Shown here in pieces: positions 51,770-60,163 of a stretch of DNA of 64,000 nucleotides; position 1 is the first letter of the stretch, and each line of letters opens with the position of its first letter. The notes under the pieces are model-generated. The model was given only the letters and a program-made list of their open reading frames with translations, had not been told where the DNA came from and ran no database searches. Location of the stretch: contig NZ_PKUU01000008.1 in assembly GCF_002899675.1 (NCBI RefSeq), positions 124,001-188,000 of the forward strand. The letters are read 5' to 3'. Source of the DNA: Clostridium sp. chh4-2 (GTDB lineage: Bacteria > Bacillota > Clostridia > Lachnospirales > Lachnospiraceae). The position numbers and the translations under genes are program-made.

Positions 51770-51969
51770 AAGGATGTGAAGCATAGTGGAAGGTCGAAGT
51801 CATAGTATGAAAGCAGACAGCAATTATCATGGGCGCATGGCAGTGTGGACGCCGGAGCCGGAACCTGACGGGGCCGCACTCTGTTTCACATTGCCGGAAT
51901 TGTTATGCTTATGATAGCCATGGATTGCTTTCCTACAGGAATACGCAGATAGCCGTGGCTATTTTTTTG
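51770..51969 (+). ncRNA. Structured attenuator-like leader of mgtE
   Basis: From the start site, a long stem can form: AATTATCAT and GGGCGCAT near 51822-51838 pair with ATGC and ATGAT near 51905-51915, continued by GGCAGTGTGGA with TTTCACATTGCC. The right side of that stem (ATGAT at 51911-51915) overlaps the 5' arm of a terminator (ATAGCCATGG, 51914-51923, with CCGTGGCTAT, 51953-51962, then TTTTTTT). The two folds exclude each other, as in metal-sensing riboswitches. I do not find the M-box or other known ion-riboswitch consensus. Folded by eye. Confidence 0.5.
51914..51969 (+). terminator. Conditional terminator before mgtE
   Basis: ATAGCCATGG and CCGTGGCTAT form a 10-pair stem (one G-U) with an inner TTCCT/AGGAA hairpin, followed by seven T. 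mgtE starts 69 bases later. Confidence 0.65.
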
Positions 51970-52037
51970 TCTTGCTTTCAAACGATATCGATGCAGTATC
52001 TACATAACCGATAGAGTTGAAAGGAGAACAGAACATC

Positions 52038-53390
52038 ATGCAGGATATTTTTGATATGGATGAACTGCTGAGACTGGTGGATGAGCGCCAGTTTCGGAGG
52101 CTGAAAGAGATTTTAAGCGAGATGAATGAGGCGGATATTGCCGAGTTCATCGAGGAATTGGATTCGGAGAAGAAGGTTGTGGTTTTCCGCATGCTCTCCA
52201 AGGAACTGAGTACGGATGTATTTGCCTGTTTGGCGCCGGAGACGCAGCAGCATATTATTAACAGCATCGGAGATTACGAACTGGGGACGATTATTGAAGA
52301 CTTGTACGTGGACGATGCGGTGGATATGCTGGAGGAACTTCCGGCCAGCGTGGTGAAGCGCGTGCTGAAGATCGCGACCCCGGAAACCAGAAATCTGATT
52401 AACCAGTTTCTGAATTATCCGGAAAACAGCGCCGGAAGCATTATGACGGCGGAATATGTGGGACTGAAACAGACCATGACTGTGGAGGAGGCATTTGCTT
52501 ATATCCGCAAACATGGGGTGGATAAGGAGACTATCTACACCTGTTATGTCATGGACGCCAAAAGATGTCTGGAAGGCGTTGTGACCGTAAAAGACCTTTT
52601 GATGAATCCGTATGATAAGGTGATCCGCGACATTATGGACACTCATGTGATTAAAGCGGTGACAACGGACGACCAGGAAGAGGTCATGGACAGTTTCCAG
52701 AGATATGATCTTTTGAGCCTTCCTGTTGTGGATCAGGAAAACCGTCTGGTAGGAATTATTACGGTCGATGATATCGTCGACGTTATGGAACAGGAGGCCA
52801 CCGAGGATTTCGAGAAGATGGCGGCTATGGCGCCCAGTGAGAAACCGTATCTGAAGACAGGGGTGTTCCAGCTGGCTAAGAACCGGATTGTATGGCTGCT
52901 GATCCTGATGGTGAGCAGCATGGTTACAGGTGGTATTCTGGCGAAATATGAGAATGCGTTTACCATAATCCCTTTGCTGGTGACATTTATCCCCATGCTG
53001 ACGGATACGGGCGGCAATGCGGGAAGCCAGAGCAGCACTTTGATCATCCGTGGTATGGCTGTTGGAGAGATTGAAGCGTCGGACATTTTACGGGTATTAT
53101 GGAAGGAACTGAGAGTGGGAATGGTTGTGGGTGCGATTTTGGGGCTGGTGAATTATATCCGCCTTATCATCATGTATCCGGGCAGCGAGATGCTGTGTTT
53201 AACCGTTGTGCTCAGCTTATTTGGCACTGTTGTGCTGGCAAAAACAATCGGATGTATGCTGCCCATCGCAGCTAAGGTATTGAAGATGGACCCGGCCATC
53301 ATGGCGGCTCCTCTCATCACAACGATTGTGGATGCATTCAGCCTGATTATATATTTTCAGCTGGCTTGTATGCTGCTTAAACTGGCTTAG
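52038..53390 (+). CDS. mgtE: Magnesium transporter MgtE
   Basis: A 450-residue Mg2+ channel/transporter of the MgtE family. The N-terminal helical domain (to about 125) is followed by two CBS domains (about 130-250; TYVMDAKRCLEGVVTVKDLL and LPVVDQENRLVGIITVDDIVDVMEQEATEDFEKM) and five membrane helices with TDTGGNAGSQSSTLIIRGMA, the pore signature. AAAGGAG precedes the ATG at 52038; an upstream TTG lies within that ribosome site. A structured leader with terminator suggests Mg2+-dependent control. Confidence 0.93.
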   Translation: MQDIFDMDELLRLVDERQFRRLKEILSEMNEADIAEFIEELDSEKKVVVFRMLSKELSTDVFACLAPETQQHIINSIGDYELGTIIEDLYVDDAVDMLEELPASVVKRVLKIATPETRNLINQFLNYPENSAGSIMTAEYVGLKQTMTVEEAFAYIRKHGVDKETIYTCYVMDAKRCLEGVVTVKDLLMNPYDKVIRDIMDTHVIKAVTTDDQEEVMDSFQRYDLLSLPVVDQENRLVGIITVDDIVDVMEQEATEDFEKMAAMAPSEKPYLKTGVFQLAKNRIVWLLILMVSSMVTGGILAKYENAFTIIPLLVTFIPMLTDTGGNAGSQSSTLIIRGMAVGEIEASDILRVLWKELRVGMVVGAILGLVNYIRLIIMYPGSEMLCLTVVLSLFGTVVLAKTIGCMLPIAAKVLKMDPAIMAAPLITTIVDAFSLIIYFQLACMLLKLA

Positions 53391-53446
53391 TGATTCAGAA
53401 AGTTCAGGATGGCAGCAGAAGGGACGGCAAGAAAGGGGAAGTGTAT

Positions 53447-54052
53447 ATGGGAACTAGAATTATTACAATTGGAAGGCAATTTGGCAGCGGAGGCCGCAGA
53501 ATCGGGGAACGCGTCGCAAAAGAACTGGGGATTCCCTGCTATGACAGGGCTTTGATCGAGATGGCTTCCAAAGAGATGGGCGTGGATGAATATGACCTGG
53601 AGCGGGTGGATGAAAGCGCGGTAAGCCGATTCTTTTCCCTTCACAAATCTCCAAGCTATACGGAATCGGCCATGGATTACGGCCTTCCGTTAAATGACAA
53701 CATGTTCCTGATTCAGAGCCAGATCATCATGAAACTGGCGTTAAAAGAGGACTGCGTTATCATTGGCCGCTGTGCGGATTATGTGCTTCGCGACCATCCG
53801 GGATGCATCAGCGTGTTTATCTGTGCCTCCAAAGAGGACCGGAAAAAGAGAATTATGGACCGGTATGAGCTGTCCGAGCGGGATGCCTTGGACGCCATCA
53901 AAAAGGTGGACCGCAAAAGAAAATATTACTATGAAACGTATACGGACAACAACTGGGGCAGCATTGATTCCCACCAGGTGCTCATGAATGTGAGCCTGTT
54001 GGGAGAGGACGAAGTGGTCCGTCTGATTAAGGATATGTACCTGGATAAATAA
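53447..54052 (+). CDS. Cytidylate kinase-like family protein
   Basis: A 201-residue P-loop protein of the cytidylate-kinase-like family: IITIGRQFGSGGRRIGERVAKELG is the variant Walker A, then YDRALIEMASKEM, a VIIGRCADYVLRDHPGCISVFICA strand, and DRKRKYYYETYTDNNWG near the C-terminus. It is distinct from the canonical cmk gene and its substrate is unknown. AAAGGGGAAGTG precedes the ATG at 53447. It follows mgtE by 57 bases and may share its transcript; the thiamine promoter begins within a few bases of its stop. Confidence 0.82.
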   Translation: MGTRIITIGRQFGSGGRRIGERVAKELGIPCYDRALIEMASKEMGVDEYDLERVDESAVSRFFSLHKSPSYTESAMDYGLPLNDNMFLIQSQIIMKLALKEDCVIIGRCADYVLRDHPGCISVFICASKEDRKKRIMDRYELSERDALDAIKKVDRKRKYYYETYTDNNWGSIDSHQVLMNVSLLGEDEVVRLIKDMYLDK

Positions 54053-54054
54053 GC

Positions 54055-54083
54055 TTGACATGAGAAATGTCAGGTGATAAACT
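54055..54083 (+). promoter_or_regulatory. Promoter of the thiamine operon
   Basis: TTGACA (54055-54060), 17 bp, TAAACT (54078-54083). The spacer holds a small TGACAT/ATGTCA inverted repeat. The promoter starts two bases after the preceding stop codon. Confidence 0.7.
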
Positions 54084-54093
54084 TACAGTCATA

Positions 54094-54182
54094 AACAGGG
54101 AGCTCGTGAGCGGGCTGAGAGGAAGTAATCAACTTCGACCTATATAACCTGATTTGGGTAATGCCAACGTAGGGAAATAGTG
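54094..54182 (+). promoter_or_regulatory. TPP riboswitch (THI element)
   Basis: The aptamer shows the conserved blocks in order: AGGGAGCT, GGGCTGAGAGGA (54112-54123), ACCTGATTTGGGTAATGCC (54147-54165) and ACGTAGGGA (54167-54175). Thiamine pyrophosphate should bind and favour the terminator at 54222, lowering expression of thiC and the genes behind it. Confidence 0.92.
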
Positions 54183-54221
54183 ATTTGTCAAAGTCTTGGA
54201 TTGGATAAGGATGGAGATAGA

Positions 54222-54260
54222 AGCCTGTGCCGTGCGTGGTGCAGGCTTTTTTATTTTTTC
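54222..54260 (+). terminator. TPP-controlled terminator
   Basis: AGCCTGTGCC and GGTGCAGGCT form a stem with a short GTGCGT loop followed by TTTTTATTTTTT, between the TPP aptamer and thiC. Confidence 0.85.
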
Positions 54261-54388
54261 CCATATGGAATATAAATAGCCATCCAATGCCAACTTCGCT
54301 GGCTATGGAAACGCACTGCGCCGCACCGCAAAATCTTATACCTGCTGTTGAATTTACAACCCCCAAACAGAAGCAAAGGAGAAATGAT

Positions 54389-55696
54389 ATGAATTATTCA
54401 ACGCAGATGGATGCCGCCAGAAAAGGCATCCGAACCAAAGAGATGGAGGCGGTGGCCGAAAAGGAGCAGTATGATCCTAAGGAACTGATGAAGCTGGTGG
54501 GAGAGGGAAAAGTGGCAATTCCGGCCAACAAATTACATACCTGCTTAGAGCCCAATGGGATCGGCTCCATGCTGAAAACCAAGATCAATGTAAACCTGGG
54601 AACTTCAAGGGATTGTAAAGATTTGGATATGGAACTGAGAAAGGTCAATGATGCGGTTTCCATGGGAGCGGAATCCATAATGGATCTCAGTTCATTTGGG
54701 GACACTCAGGTATTCCGTCAAAAACTGACGAAGGAATGTCCGGCCATCATCGGCACGGTGCCGATCTATGACGCGGTGGTATATTACCACAAGCCTTTAA
54801 AAGAAATCACCTCGGAGGAATGGATTAAAATCGTGGAGATGCATGCCAAAGACGGCGTGGATTTTATGACCATTCACGTGGGCATCAATAAAAGCACTGC
54901 AAAACGATTTAAGGAGAATAAGCGTCTGACCAATATCGTTTCCCGCGGCGGCTCCATCATTTTTGCCTGGATGGAGATGACCGGGCAGGAGAACCCCTTC
55001 TATGAGCATTATGACAGGATTCTGGATATCTGCCAGGAATACGATGTGACCCTGAGTCTGGGCGATGCGTGCAGGCCGGGATGTATTGAAGACGCCACAG
55101 ACATTTCCCAGATTGAAGAACTGGTGACCTTAGGCGAACTGACCCGAAGGGCTTGGGAGAAAAATGTCCAGGTAATCATCGAAGGGCCGGGACATATGCC
55201 CCTTAACCAGATTGAAGCCAATATGAAGATTCAGCAGACCATCTGTAAGGGAGCGCCGTTTTATGTGCTGGGGCCTCTTGTCACGGATATCGCCCCGGGG
55301 TATGACCATATCACGGCAGCCATCGGAGGCGCGGTCGCCGCATCGTTCGGAGCGTCATTTTTATGTTATGTCACTCCGGCGGAACATCTGCGGCTGCCGG
55401 ATGAGAACGATGTGAAAGAAGGGATTATCGCGTCCAAGATAGCGGCTCATGCGGCGGATATCGCAAAAGGGGTGAAGGGCGCGAAGGATTGGGATCATGA
55501 GATGAGCACGGCCAGAAAGAACCTGGATTGGGAAAAGATGTTCGATTTATCCATCGATCCGGAAAAGGCCAGAAGTTACAGGGCGTCGGCAAAACCTGAG
55601 AAAGAGGATACCTGTTCGATGTGCGGGAATTTCTGTGCGGTGAAGAATATGAACCGGATTTTGGACGGGGAAATCGTGAGCATCTATGACGAATGA
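54389..55696 (+). CDS. thiC: Phosphomethylpyrimidine synthase ThiC
   Basis: A 435-residue radical-SAM enzyme making HMP-phosphate from AIR, the pyrimidine half of thiamine. The C-terminal Fe-S motif is C409-x2-C412-x3-C416 ([11 protein letters not shown]). Metal and substrate segments such as [21 protein letters not shown] and [20 protein letters not shown] are present. It lacks the long N-terminal extension of the E. coli protein. AAAGGAGAAATGAT precedes the ATG at 54389. It is first in the riboswitch-controlled operon. Confidence 0.95.
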   Translation: MNYSTQMDAARKGIRTKEMEAVAEKEQYDPKELMKLVGEGKVAIPANKLHTCLEPNGIGSMLKTKINVNLGTSRDCKDLDMELRKVNDAVSMGAESIMDLSSFGDTQVFRQKLTKECPAIIGTVPIYDAVVYYHKPLKEITSEEWIKIVEMHAKDGVDFMTIHVGINKSTAKRFKENKRLTNIVSRGGSIIFAWMEMTGQENPFYEHYDRILDICQEYDVTLSLGDACRPGCIEDATDISQIEELVTLGELTRRAWEKNVQVIIEGPGHMPLNQIEANMKIQQTICKGAPFYVLGPLVTDIAPGYDHITAAIGGAVAASFGASFLCYVTPAEHLRLPDENDVKEGIIASKIAAHAADIAKGVKGAKDWDHEMSTARKNLDWEKMFDLSIDPEKARSYRASAKPEKEDTCSMCGNFCAVKNMNRILDGEIVSIYDE

Positions 55697-55709
55697 TAAC
55701 AGAATAAAG

Positions 55710-55749
55710 TAAAGGGTGAAGGCATTTCGCGAAATGCCTTCACCCTTTA
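55710..55749. repeat. 40-bp perfect palindrome between thiC and thiW
   Basis: TAAAGGGTGAAGGCATTTCG followed by its exact complement, no loop. It is a member of the dispersed family and starts 14 bases after the thiC stop, 41 bases before thiW. Confidence 0.88.
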
Positions 55750-55790
55750 ACTCAAAAGACCAGGTCAGTTATGTAAAAGGAGCGAAAAAA

Positions 55791-56300
55791 ATGAAGATAA
55801 ATATTAAAAAAATCGTAGTGGGCGGCATGCTCGTAGCAGTGGCAGTTTCTTTATCCAGCTTTTCCATCCCCATCGGAGCATCCAAATGTTTCCCGATTCA
55901 GCATATGGTGAATGTGATCGCCGCAGTCTTCTTAGGCCCGGTATACGGCGTTTCCATGGCATTTTGTACGTCTCTGATCCGCAACCTTATGGGAACCGGC
56001 AGCTTACTGGCATTCCCCGGAAGCATGGTAGGAGCGTGGCTGGGGGCAATGATGTTTAAATATACCAATAAACTGGCCATGGCTTATATCGGCGAAGTGT
56101 TCGGCACCGGGATATTGGGCGGAATGCTCTGTTATCCGGTGGCAGCTTTTATTATGGGAAAAGAGGCGGCTGTCTTTGCATATGTGCTGCCGTTTTTGAT
56201 GAGTACGCTTTGCGGAACGATGATTGCGGCTGTTTTGGTGGGAGCCCTTTATAAATCGGGGGCATTTGCATATTTAAATCATATGCTGGCGGAAAATTAG
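55791..56300 (+). CDS. thiW: Energy-coupling factor S component ThiW
   Basis: A 169-residue membrane protein with about five to six helices, the ThiW family of ECF S components, probably for thiazole uptake. AAKKMKINIKKIVVGGMLVA opens the first helix and GASKCFPIQHMVNVIAAVFLGPVYG is characteristic. AAAAGGAGCGAAAAAA precedes the ATG at 55791. An apparent longer frame beginning at 55716 only reads through the palindromic repeat. The shared ECF energising module must be encoded elsewhere. Confidence 0.88.
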   Translation: MKINIKKIVVGGMLVAVAVSLSSFSIPIGASKCFPIQHMVNVIAAVFLGPVYGVSMAFCTSLIRNLMGTGSLLAFPGSMVGAWLGAMMFKYTNKLAMAYIGEVFGTGILGGMLCYPVAAFIMGKEAAVFAYVLPFLMSTLCGTMIAAVLVGALYKSGAFAYLNHMLAEN

Positions 56301-56319
56301 AAAAGAGGAGATAAAAACT

Positions 56320-57162
56320 ATGACATACCAATTTCCCACACAAATCATATCCAACATCCGCCGCCAATCCCCTCTCATTCACTGCATCACCAACTATGTA
56401 ACCGCCAACGATGTGGCGAATATGATATTAGCCATCGGCGGCGCCCCGATTATGGCGGACGGCATCCTGGAGGTGGAAGACATCGTAAGCTTGAGCCGGG
56501 GACTGATGCTCAATCTGGGAACGCTGAATGAAGGAAAGCTGGAATCCATGATAAAAGCCGGAAAAACAGCTGAAAAACGGAACATTCCGATCATATTCGA
56601 CCCGGTAGGCGCCGGTGCCAGCCGGTTTAGGACCGATGCAGCTTTGAGGATCATGAATGAACTGCCCTGTCACGTGATCCGCGGAAATGCTTCCGAAATA
56701 AAGTCTTTAGCTCTGGGAACCGGCAGTATGGGCGGCGTGGACGCGGATAAAAAGGACAGGATATCGGAGGGAAATCTGGAATACTATCTGGATATGGGAA
56801 AGGAATTGAGCAGGCGGACCGGAGCGGTGGTGGCTGTTACCGGAGCGGTAGATGTGGTTACAGACGGAAAAACGTCATTTATAATCAGGGGCGGCGATCC
56901 GATGATGAGCCGGATTACGGGTACCGGATGTATGCTGGACGGGGTGACCGCCGCATTTTGCGCGTCCGGCGGGAAGGAAGATTCTGCGGCGGCATTAACC
57001 GCATTGGCTGTGGCGGCAGAGGGGATTTGCGGTCAGACCGCTGCACAAAAAACGGCCCAAGCCAATGGAGGCACTGCAAGTTTCAGGATGTACCTGATCG
57101 ATGCTATGAGCCGTCTTACGGACGATATGGTAATTGGAGGTGCGAAAATTGAAATTCGATAG
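56320..57162 (+). CDS. thiM: Hydroxyethylthiazole kinase
   Basis: A 280-residue kinase that phosphorylates salvaged thiazole alcohol (HET) for ThiE. CITNYVTANDVANMILAIGGAPIMAD at the start, DPVGAGASRFRTD and GTGCMLDGVTAAF (anion hole and catalytic region) are characteristic. AAGAGGAGATAAAAACT precedes the ATG. Its end overlaps thiE by 14 bases, so the two are coupled. Pairing with ThiW suggests salvage of exogenous thiazole. Confidence 0.93.
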   Translation: MTYQFPTQIISNIRRQSPLIHCITNYVTANDVANMILAIGGAPIMADGILEVEDIVSLSRGLMLNLGTLNEGKLESMIKAGKTAEKRNIPIIFDPVGAGASRFRTDAALRIMNELPCHVIRGNASEIKSLALGTGSMGGVDADKKDRISEGNLEYYLDMGKELSRRTGAVVAVTGAVDVVTDGKTSFIIRGGDPMMSRITGTGCMLDGVTAAFCASGGKEDSAAALTALAVAAEGICGQTAAQKTAQANGGTASFRMYLIDAMSRLTDDMVIGGAKIEIR

Positions 57163-57799
57163 ATCGATGCTTCTTTTATATGCAGTAACTGACCGCACGT
57201 GGACAGGAAAACAGACGTTGGAGCAGCAGGTGGAGGCGGCGTTAAAAGCGGGCGTCACCATGGTTCAGCTGAGGGAGAAAGAGTTAGATTATCAGGACTT
57301 TTTAAAAGAAGCTGTAAAAATGAGAGAATTGACAAGGGATTATCAGGTCCCTCTTATTATAAATGATAATCTTGAGATCGCATTGGCCTGTGACGCGGAC
57401 GGCGTTCATGTAGGGCAATGTGATCTGGAAGCGAAACAGGCCAGGGCGCTGCTCGGTAAGGATAAGATATTAGGTGTTACGGCCAAAACAGTGGAACAGG
57501 CCAGGCTGGCGGAAAAAAACGGAGCTGATTATCTGGGAGTGGGGGCGGTATTTGGCTCTTCCACGAAAAAGGATGCGGTTCCAATGACCGTGGAAAGGCT
57601 TGGTGAGATAGCCAGAGCGGTATCCATTCCAATCGTGGCCATCGGCGGCATTTCTGAGGCAAATGTGATGGGGCTGAAGGGAAGCGGGATAGCGGGGATA
57701 GCCGTTGTTTCCGGTATCTTTGCCGCTGAAGATGTGGGAAAAGCAGCGGAGGGGCTGTTGAAAAAAGCAAAGATAATAACAGGAATATGCGGTGACTGA
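57149..57799 (+). CDS. thiE: Thiamine-phosphate synthase
   Basis: A 216-residue TIM-barrel enzyme that joins HMP-PP and thiazole phosphate into thiamine phosphate. TMVQLREKELDYQDFLKEA, LIINDNLEIALACDADGVHVGQ, DYLGVGAVFGSSTKKDA and VAIGGISEANV are the expected phosphate and pyrimidine binding segments. I take a TTG start at 57149, 8 bases after GGAGG; another in-frame TTG at 57134 lies too close to that site. It overlaps the thiM stop. Confidence 0.92.
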   Translation: MKFDRSMLLLYAVTDRTWTGKQTLEQQVEAALKAGVTMVQLREKELDYQDFLKEAVKMRELTRDYQVPLIINDNLEIALACDADGVHVGQCDLEAKQARALLGKDKILGVTAKTVEQARLAEKNGADYLGVGAVFGSSTKKDAVPMTVERLGEIARAVSIPIVAIGGISEANVMGLKGSGIAGIAVVSGIFAAEDVGKAAEGLLKKAKIITGICGD

Positions 57800-57860
57800 G
57801 AAGATATGAAGCTATGGGAAGGCCGAACCGTAACAATTGTAAGGAAAGTGGAGGGTTATT

Positions 57861-58652
57861 ATGAAAACAGTATTGACAATTGCAGGCTCTGACTGCAGCG
57901 GCGGAGCCGGAATTCAGGCCGATTTGAAGACGATGACATCGCTTGGCGTATATGGTATGAGTGCGGTAACTGCGTTGACGGCTCAGAATACAACGGGCGT
58001 ATACGGCATTTTGGACAGCACGCCGGAATTTCTGGCAAATCAGCTGGACTGTATTTTTACGGATATCCGCCCGGATGCGGTTAAGATTGGAATGGTTTCG
58101 AAAAAAGAGCTGATAAAGGTAATTGCAGATAAGCTTGAGCAGTATCAGGCAAAACAGATTGTGATCGATCCGGTGATGGTTTCCACCAGCAAAAGCCGGC
58201 TTTTAGAGGAAGACGCCCTATATACATTGATGGAATTCCTTCTTCCCCTTGCGGACCTCATAACGCCTAATATACCGGAGGCCGAACTTCTTGCCGGCAG
58301 CCGGATTGAGACGGAACGGGACATGACGCAGGCGGCGGAAAGGATTGCAGACCGCTTCCATACGGCGGTTTTGGTAAAAGGAGGCCATCAGCTTAACGAT
58401 GCCAATGACGTGCTTTATAGGGAGGGACAGGCGGTCTGGTTTTACGGCAAACGGATCGATAATCCCAATACCCACGGCACCGGCTGCACGCTGTCTTCGG
58501 CCATCGCCTGCGGGCTGGCAAAGGGGTATTCCATGGAGGAAAGCGTGGAGAGGGCGAAACAATATCTGTCAAATGCCCTGAGCACGGATCTGAATCTGGG
58601 GAAAGGAAGCGGCCCTTTAAATCATTGTTTTTCCATCGAAAATACTTTATAA
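57861..58652 (+). CDS. thiD: Hydroxymethylpyrimidine (phosphate) kinase
   Basis: A 263-residue ribokinase-fold enzyme that phosphorylates HMP and HMP-P to HMP-PP. TIAGSDCSGGAGIQADLKT at the start, TAQNTTGVYGI, IDPVMVSTSKSRLL, LVKGGHQLND and NTHGTGCTLSSAIACGLA are all typical. AAAGTGGAGGGTTATT precedes the ATG. It ends the thiamine operon; the MBL-fold gene behind it may or may not share the transcript. Confidence 0.94.
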   Translation: MKTVLTIAGSDCSGGAGIQADLKTMTSLGVYGMSAVTALTAQNTTGVYGILDSTPEFLANQLDCIFTDIRPDAVKIGMVSKKELIKVIADKLEQYQAKQIVIDPVMVSTSKSRLLEEDALYTLMEFLLPLADLITPNIPEAELLAGSRIETERDMTQAAERIADRFHTAVLVKGGHQLNDANDVLYREGQAVWFYGKRIDNPNTHGTGCTLSSAIACGLAKGYSMEESVERAKQYLSNALSTDLNLGKGSGPLNHCFSIENTL

Positions 58653-58697
58653 TATTTCTAGGTGCAAATAACAGCAGACCAGATAGGAGGTAGAATG

Positions 58698-59321
58698 ATG
58701 GCAGAGAAAATGACGGTTACCTGGTATGGACATTCCTGTTTTAAAGCGGAGGCCGAAGGATATTCGATTGTAATGGACCCTTATGAGGACAATAATGTTC
58801 CCGGACTTCCTGCGCTTTGCGTATCTGCAAATCAAGTGCTTTGCAGCCATGAACACGGCGATCATAATTATAGAGACGGCGTGGAGCTGGCGGAAGGAAG
58901 CGGGCCGAATCCGTGGAAGATATCCTGGATCGATACCTATCATGACGATAAGAAGGGGGAACTGCGGGGAGCAAACCGAATCCATATCCTCGATTATCAT
59001 GGAATCCGCTTAGTTCATATGGGAGATTTGGGCTGTGACCTGACAAAAGAGCAGATAGAAGAGATCGGCAGACCGGATGCGCTTTTAATACCGGTGGGCG
59101 GTTATTATACCATTGACGCGGTCAAGGCAAAGGAGATTTCCGATGTATTGGGAGCGGTGGTAACCATACCGATGCATTACCGCAGTGAAACATTTGGATA
59201 TCCGGTTATCGGGACTTTGGAGGAGTATACGAAGCTGTGTGACGATACGGTGATCTGCGGCGGAAACTCCATTCAGATTACCAAAGGTATGGATAAACAG
59301 ACGGCAGTCTTGTCGCTATAG
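58698..59321 (+). CDS. MBL-fold metallohydrolase
   Basis: About 207 residues of the metallo-beta-lactamase superfamily, near the UPF0173/UlaG-like branch. WYGHSCFKAEAEGYSIVMDPYED, the metal-binding SHEHGDHNYRDG stretch, HMGDLGCDLT and IPMHYRSETFGYP carry the family histidines and aspartates. The substrate is unknown. GGAGG lies 7 bases before the second ATG at 58698 and only 4 before the first at 58695. It follows thiD by 45 bases. Confidence 0.82.
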   Translation: MAEKMTVTWYGHSCFKAEAEGYSIVMDPYEDNNVPGLPALCVSANQVLCSHEHGDHNYRDGVELAEGSGPNPWKISWIDTYHDDKKGELRGANRIHILDYHGIRLVHMGDLGCDLTKEQIEEIGRPDALLIPVGGYYTIDAVKAKEISDVLGAVVTIPMHYRSETFGYPVIGTLEEYTKLCDDTVICGGNSIQITKGMDKQTAVLSL

Positions 59322-59416
59322 TGGATCGTGAGATACAGTTGGTTTGTGCTGCGCCGTGAGATGGGCAGCCTGAATGGCTTATCATCATTTTGCATGCAGA
59401 GAAAGGAAATAATACG

Positions 59417-60052
59417 ATGGTAAAGATAATTGAGGTGAATGCAATCGGCGACCAATGTCCGATTCCGGTGGTAAAAGCGAAAAAGGCATTGGATCAGGCT
59501 GCTTCCGGGGATGTGGTGAAGGTGGAAGTGGACAATGAATTCGCCGTACAAAACCTAACAAAGATGGCAAAGAATCAGGAATATGGCTGTACATCGGAAA
59601 AAGTGGCGGATAAGCATTTTGTAGTGACCATCCAGGGCAGGGACGGCGGTGCAGCGGCAGGCAATGCCGGAGCGTTAGAGCGGCCCGACATGCCGGTATG
59701 CTATCCGGATTCCAGAAATGATACGGTAGTAATCATCGATTCGGCCACGATGGGAACCGGCAATGACGAGCTGGGAAAAGTGCTGATGAAGGGATTTATC
59801 TATGCGGTCAGCCAGTTGGACCAGCTGCCGTCCAAAGTGATTTTTTATAACGGCGGGGTCACGCTCACAACGGAAGGGTCCGATTCCATTGAGGATTTGA
59901 AGTCCATGGAGGCCCAGGGAGTCGAGATTTTGTCCTGCGGAACCTGTTTGAATTATTACGGTTTGTCGGATAAATTATTGGTGGGAGAAGTGACCAATAT
60001 GTACAATATCGCGGAGGCGATGAATGGGTGCGGTAAGATTATAAAGCCTTAA
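59417..60052 (+). CDS. yedF: YedF-type TusA/DsrE-like protein (selenium metabolism)
   Basis: A 211-residue protein. Residues 1-75 are a TusA-like domain with the C14-P-x-P motif (IGDQCPIPVVKAKKAL). Residues about 105-205 are a DsrE-like domain with VVIIDSATMGTGNDELGKVLMKGFIYAV and EILSCGTCLNYYGL. This fusion is the YedF family, linked in many anaerobes to selenium-dependent enzymes. GAAAGGAAATAATACG precedes the ATG at 59417. No selA, selB or selD is nearby. A degenerate member of the palindromic repeat family follows its stop. Confidence 0.82.
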   Translation: MVKIIEVNAIGDQCPIPVVKAKKALDQAASGDVVKVEVDNEFAVQNLTKMAKNQEYGCTSEKVADKHFVVTIQGRDGGAAAGNAGALERPDMPVCYPDSRNDTVVIIDSATMGTGNDELGKVLMKGFIYAVSQLDQLPSKVIFYNGGVTLTTEGSDSIEDLKSMEAQGVEILSCGTCLNYYGLSDKLLVGEVTNMYNIAEAMNGCGKIIKP

Positions 60053-60074
60053 TAGAGGTGGGAATTTACAGAAA

Positions 60075-60106
60075 GGGTGAAGGAATTTCGCGAAATGCTT
60101 TCACCC
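60075..60106. repeat. Palindrome between yedF and the hydrolase gene
   Basis: GGGTGAAGGAATTTCG and CGAAATGCTTTCACCC: 16-base arms with two mismatches and no loop. It starts 23 bases after the yedF stop, the same position relative to a gene end as at 15024 and 55710. Confidence 0.8.
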
Positions 60107-60163
60107 TCAGACTTCTATGGAAAGCATACGAGCCTGGATTCTATATTGAGAGGAGATTTCAAA

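Noticed and set aside
51437..51805. 122-residue frame after the nitroreductase gene
   Set aside because: It starts inside the nitroreductase gene and runs through a terminator and a promoter.
51770..51969. M-box riboswitch before mgtE
   Set aside because: Location and layout fit, but the conserved M-box blocks I remember are not in the sequence, so I list it as an unclassified leader.
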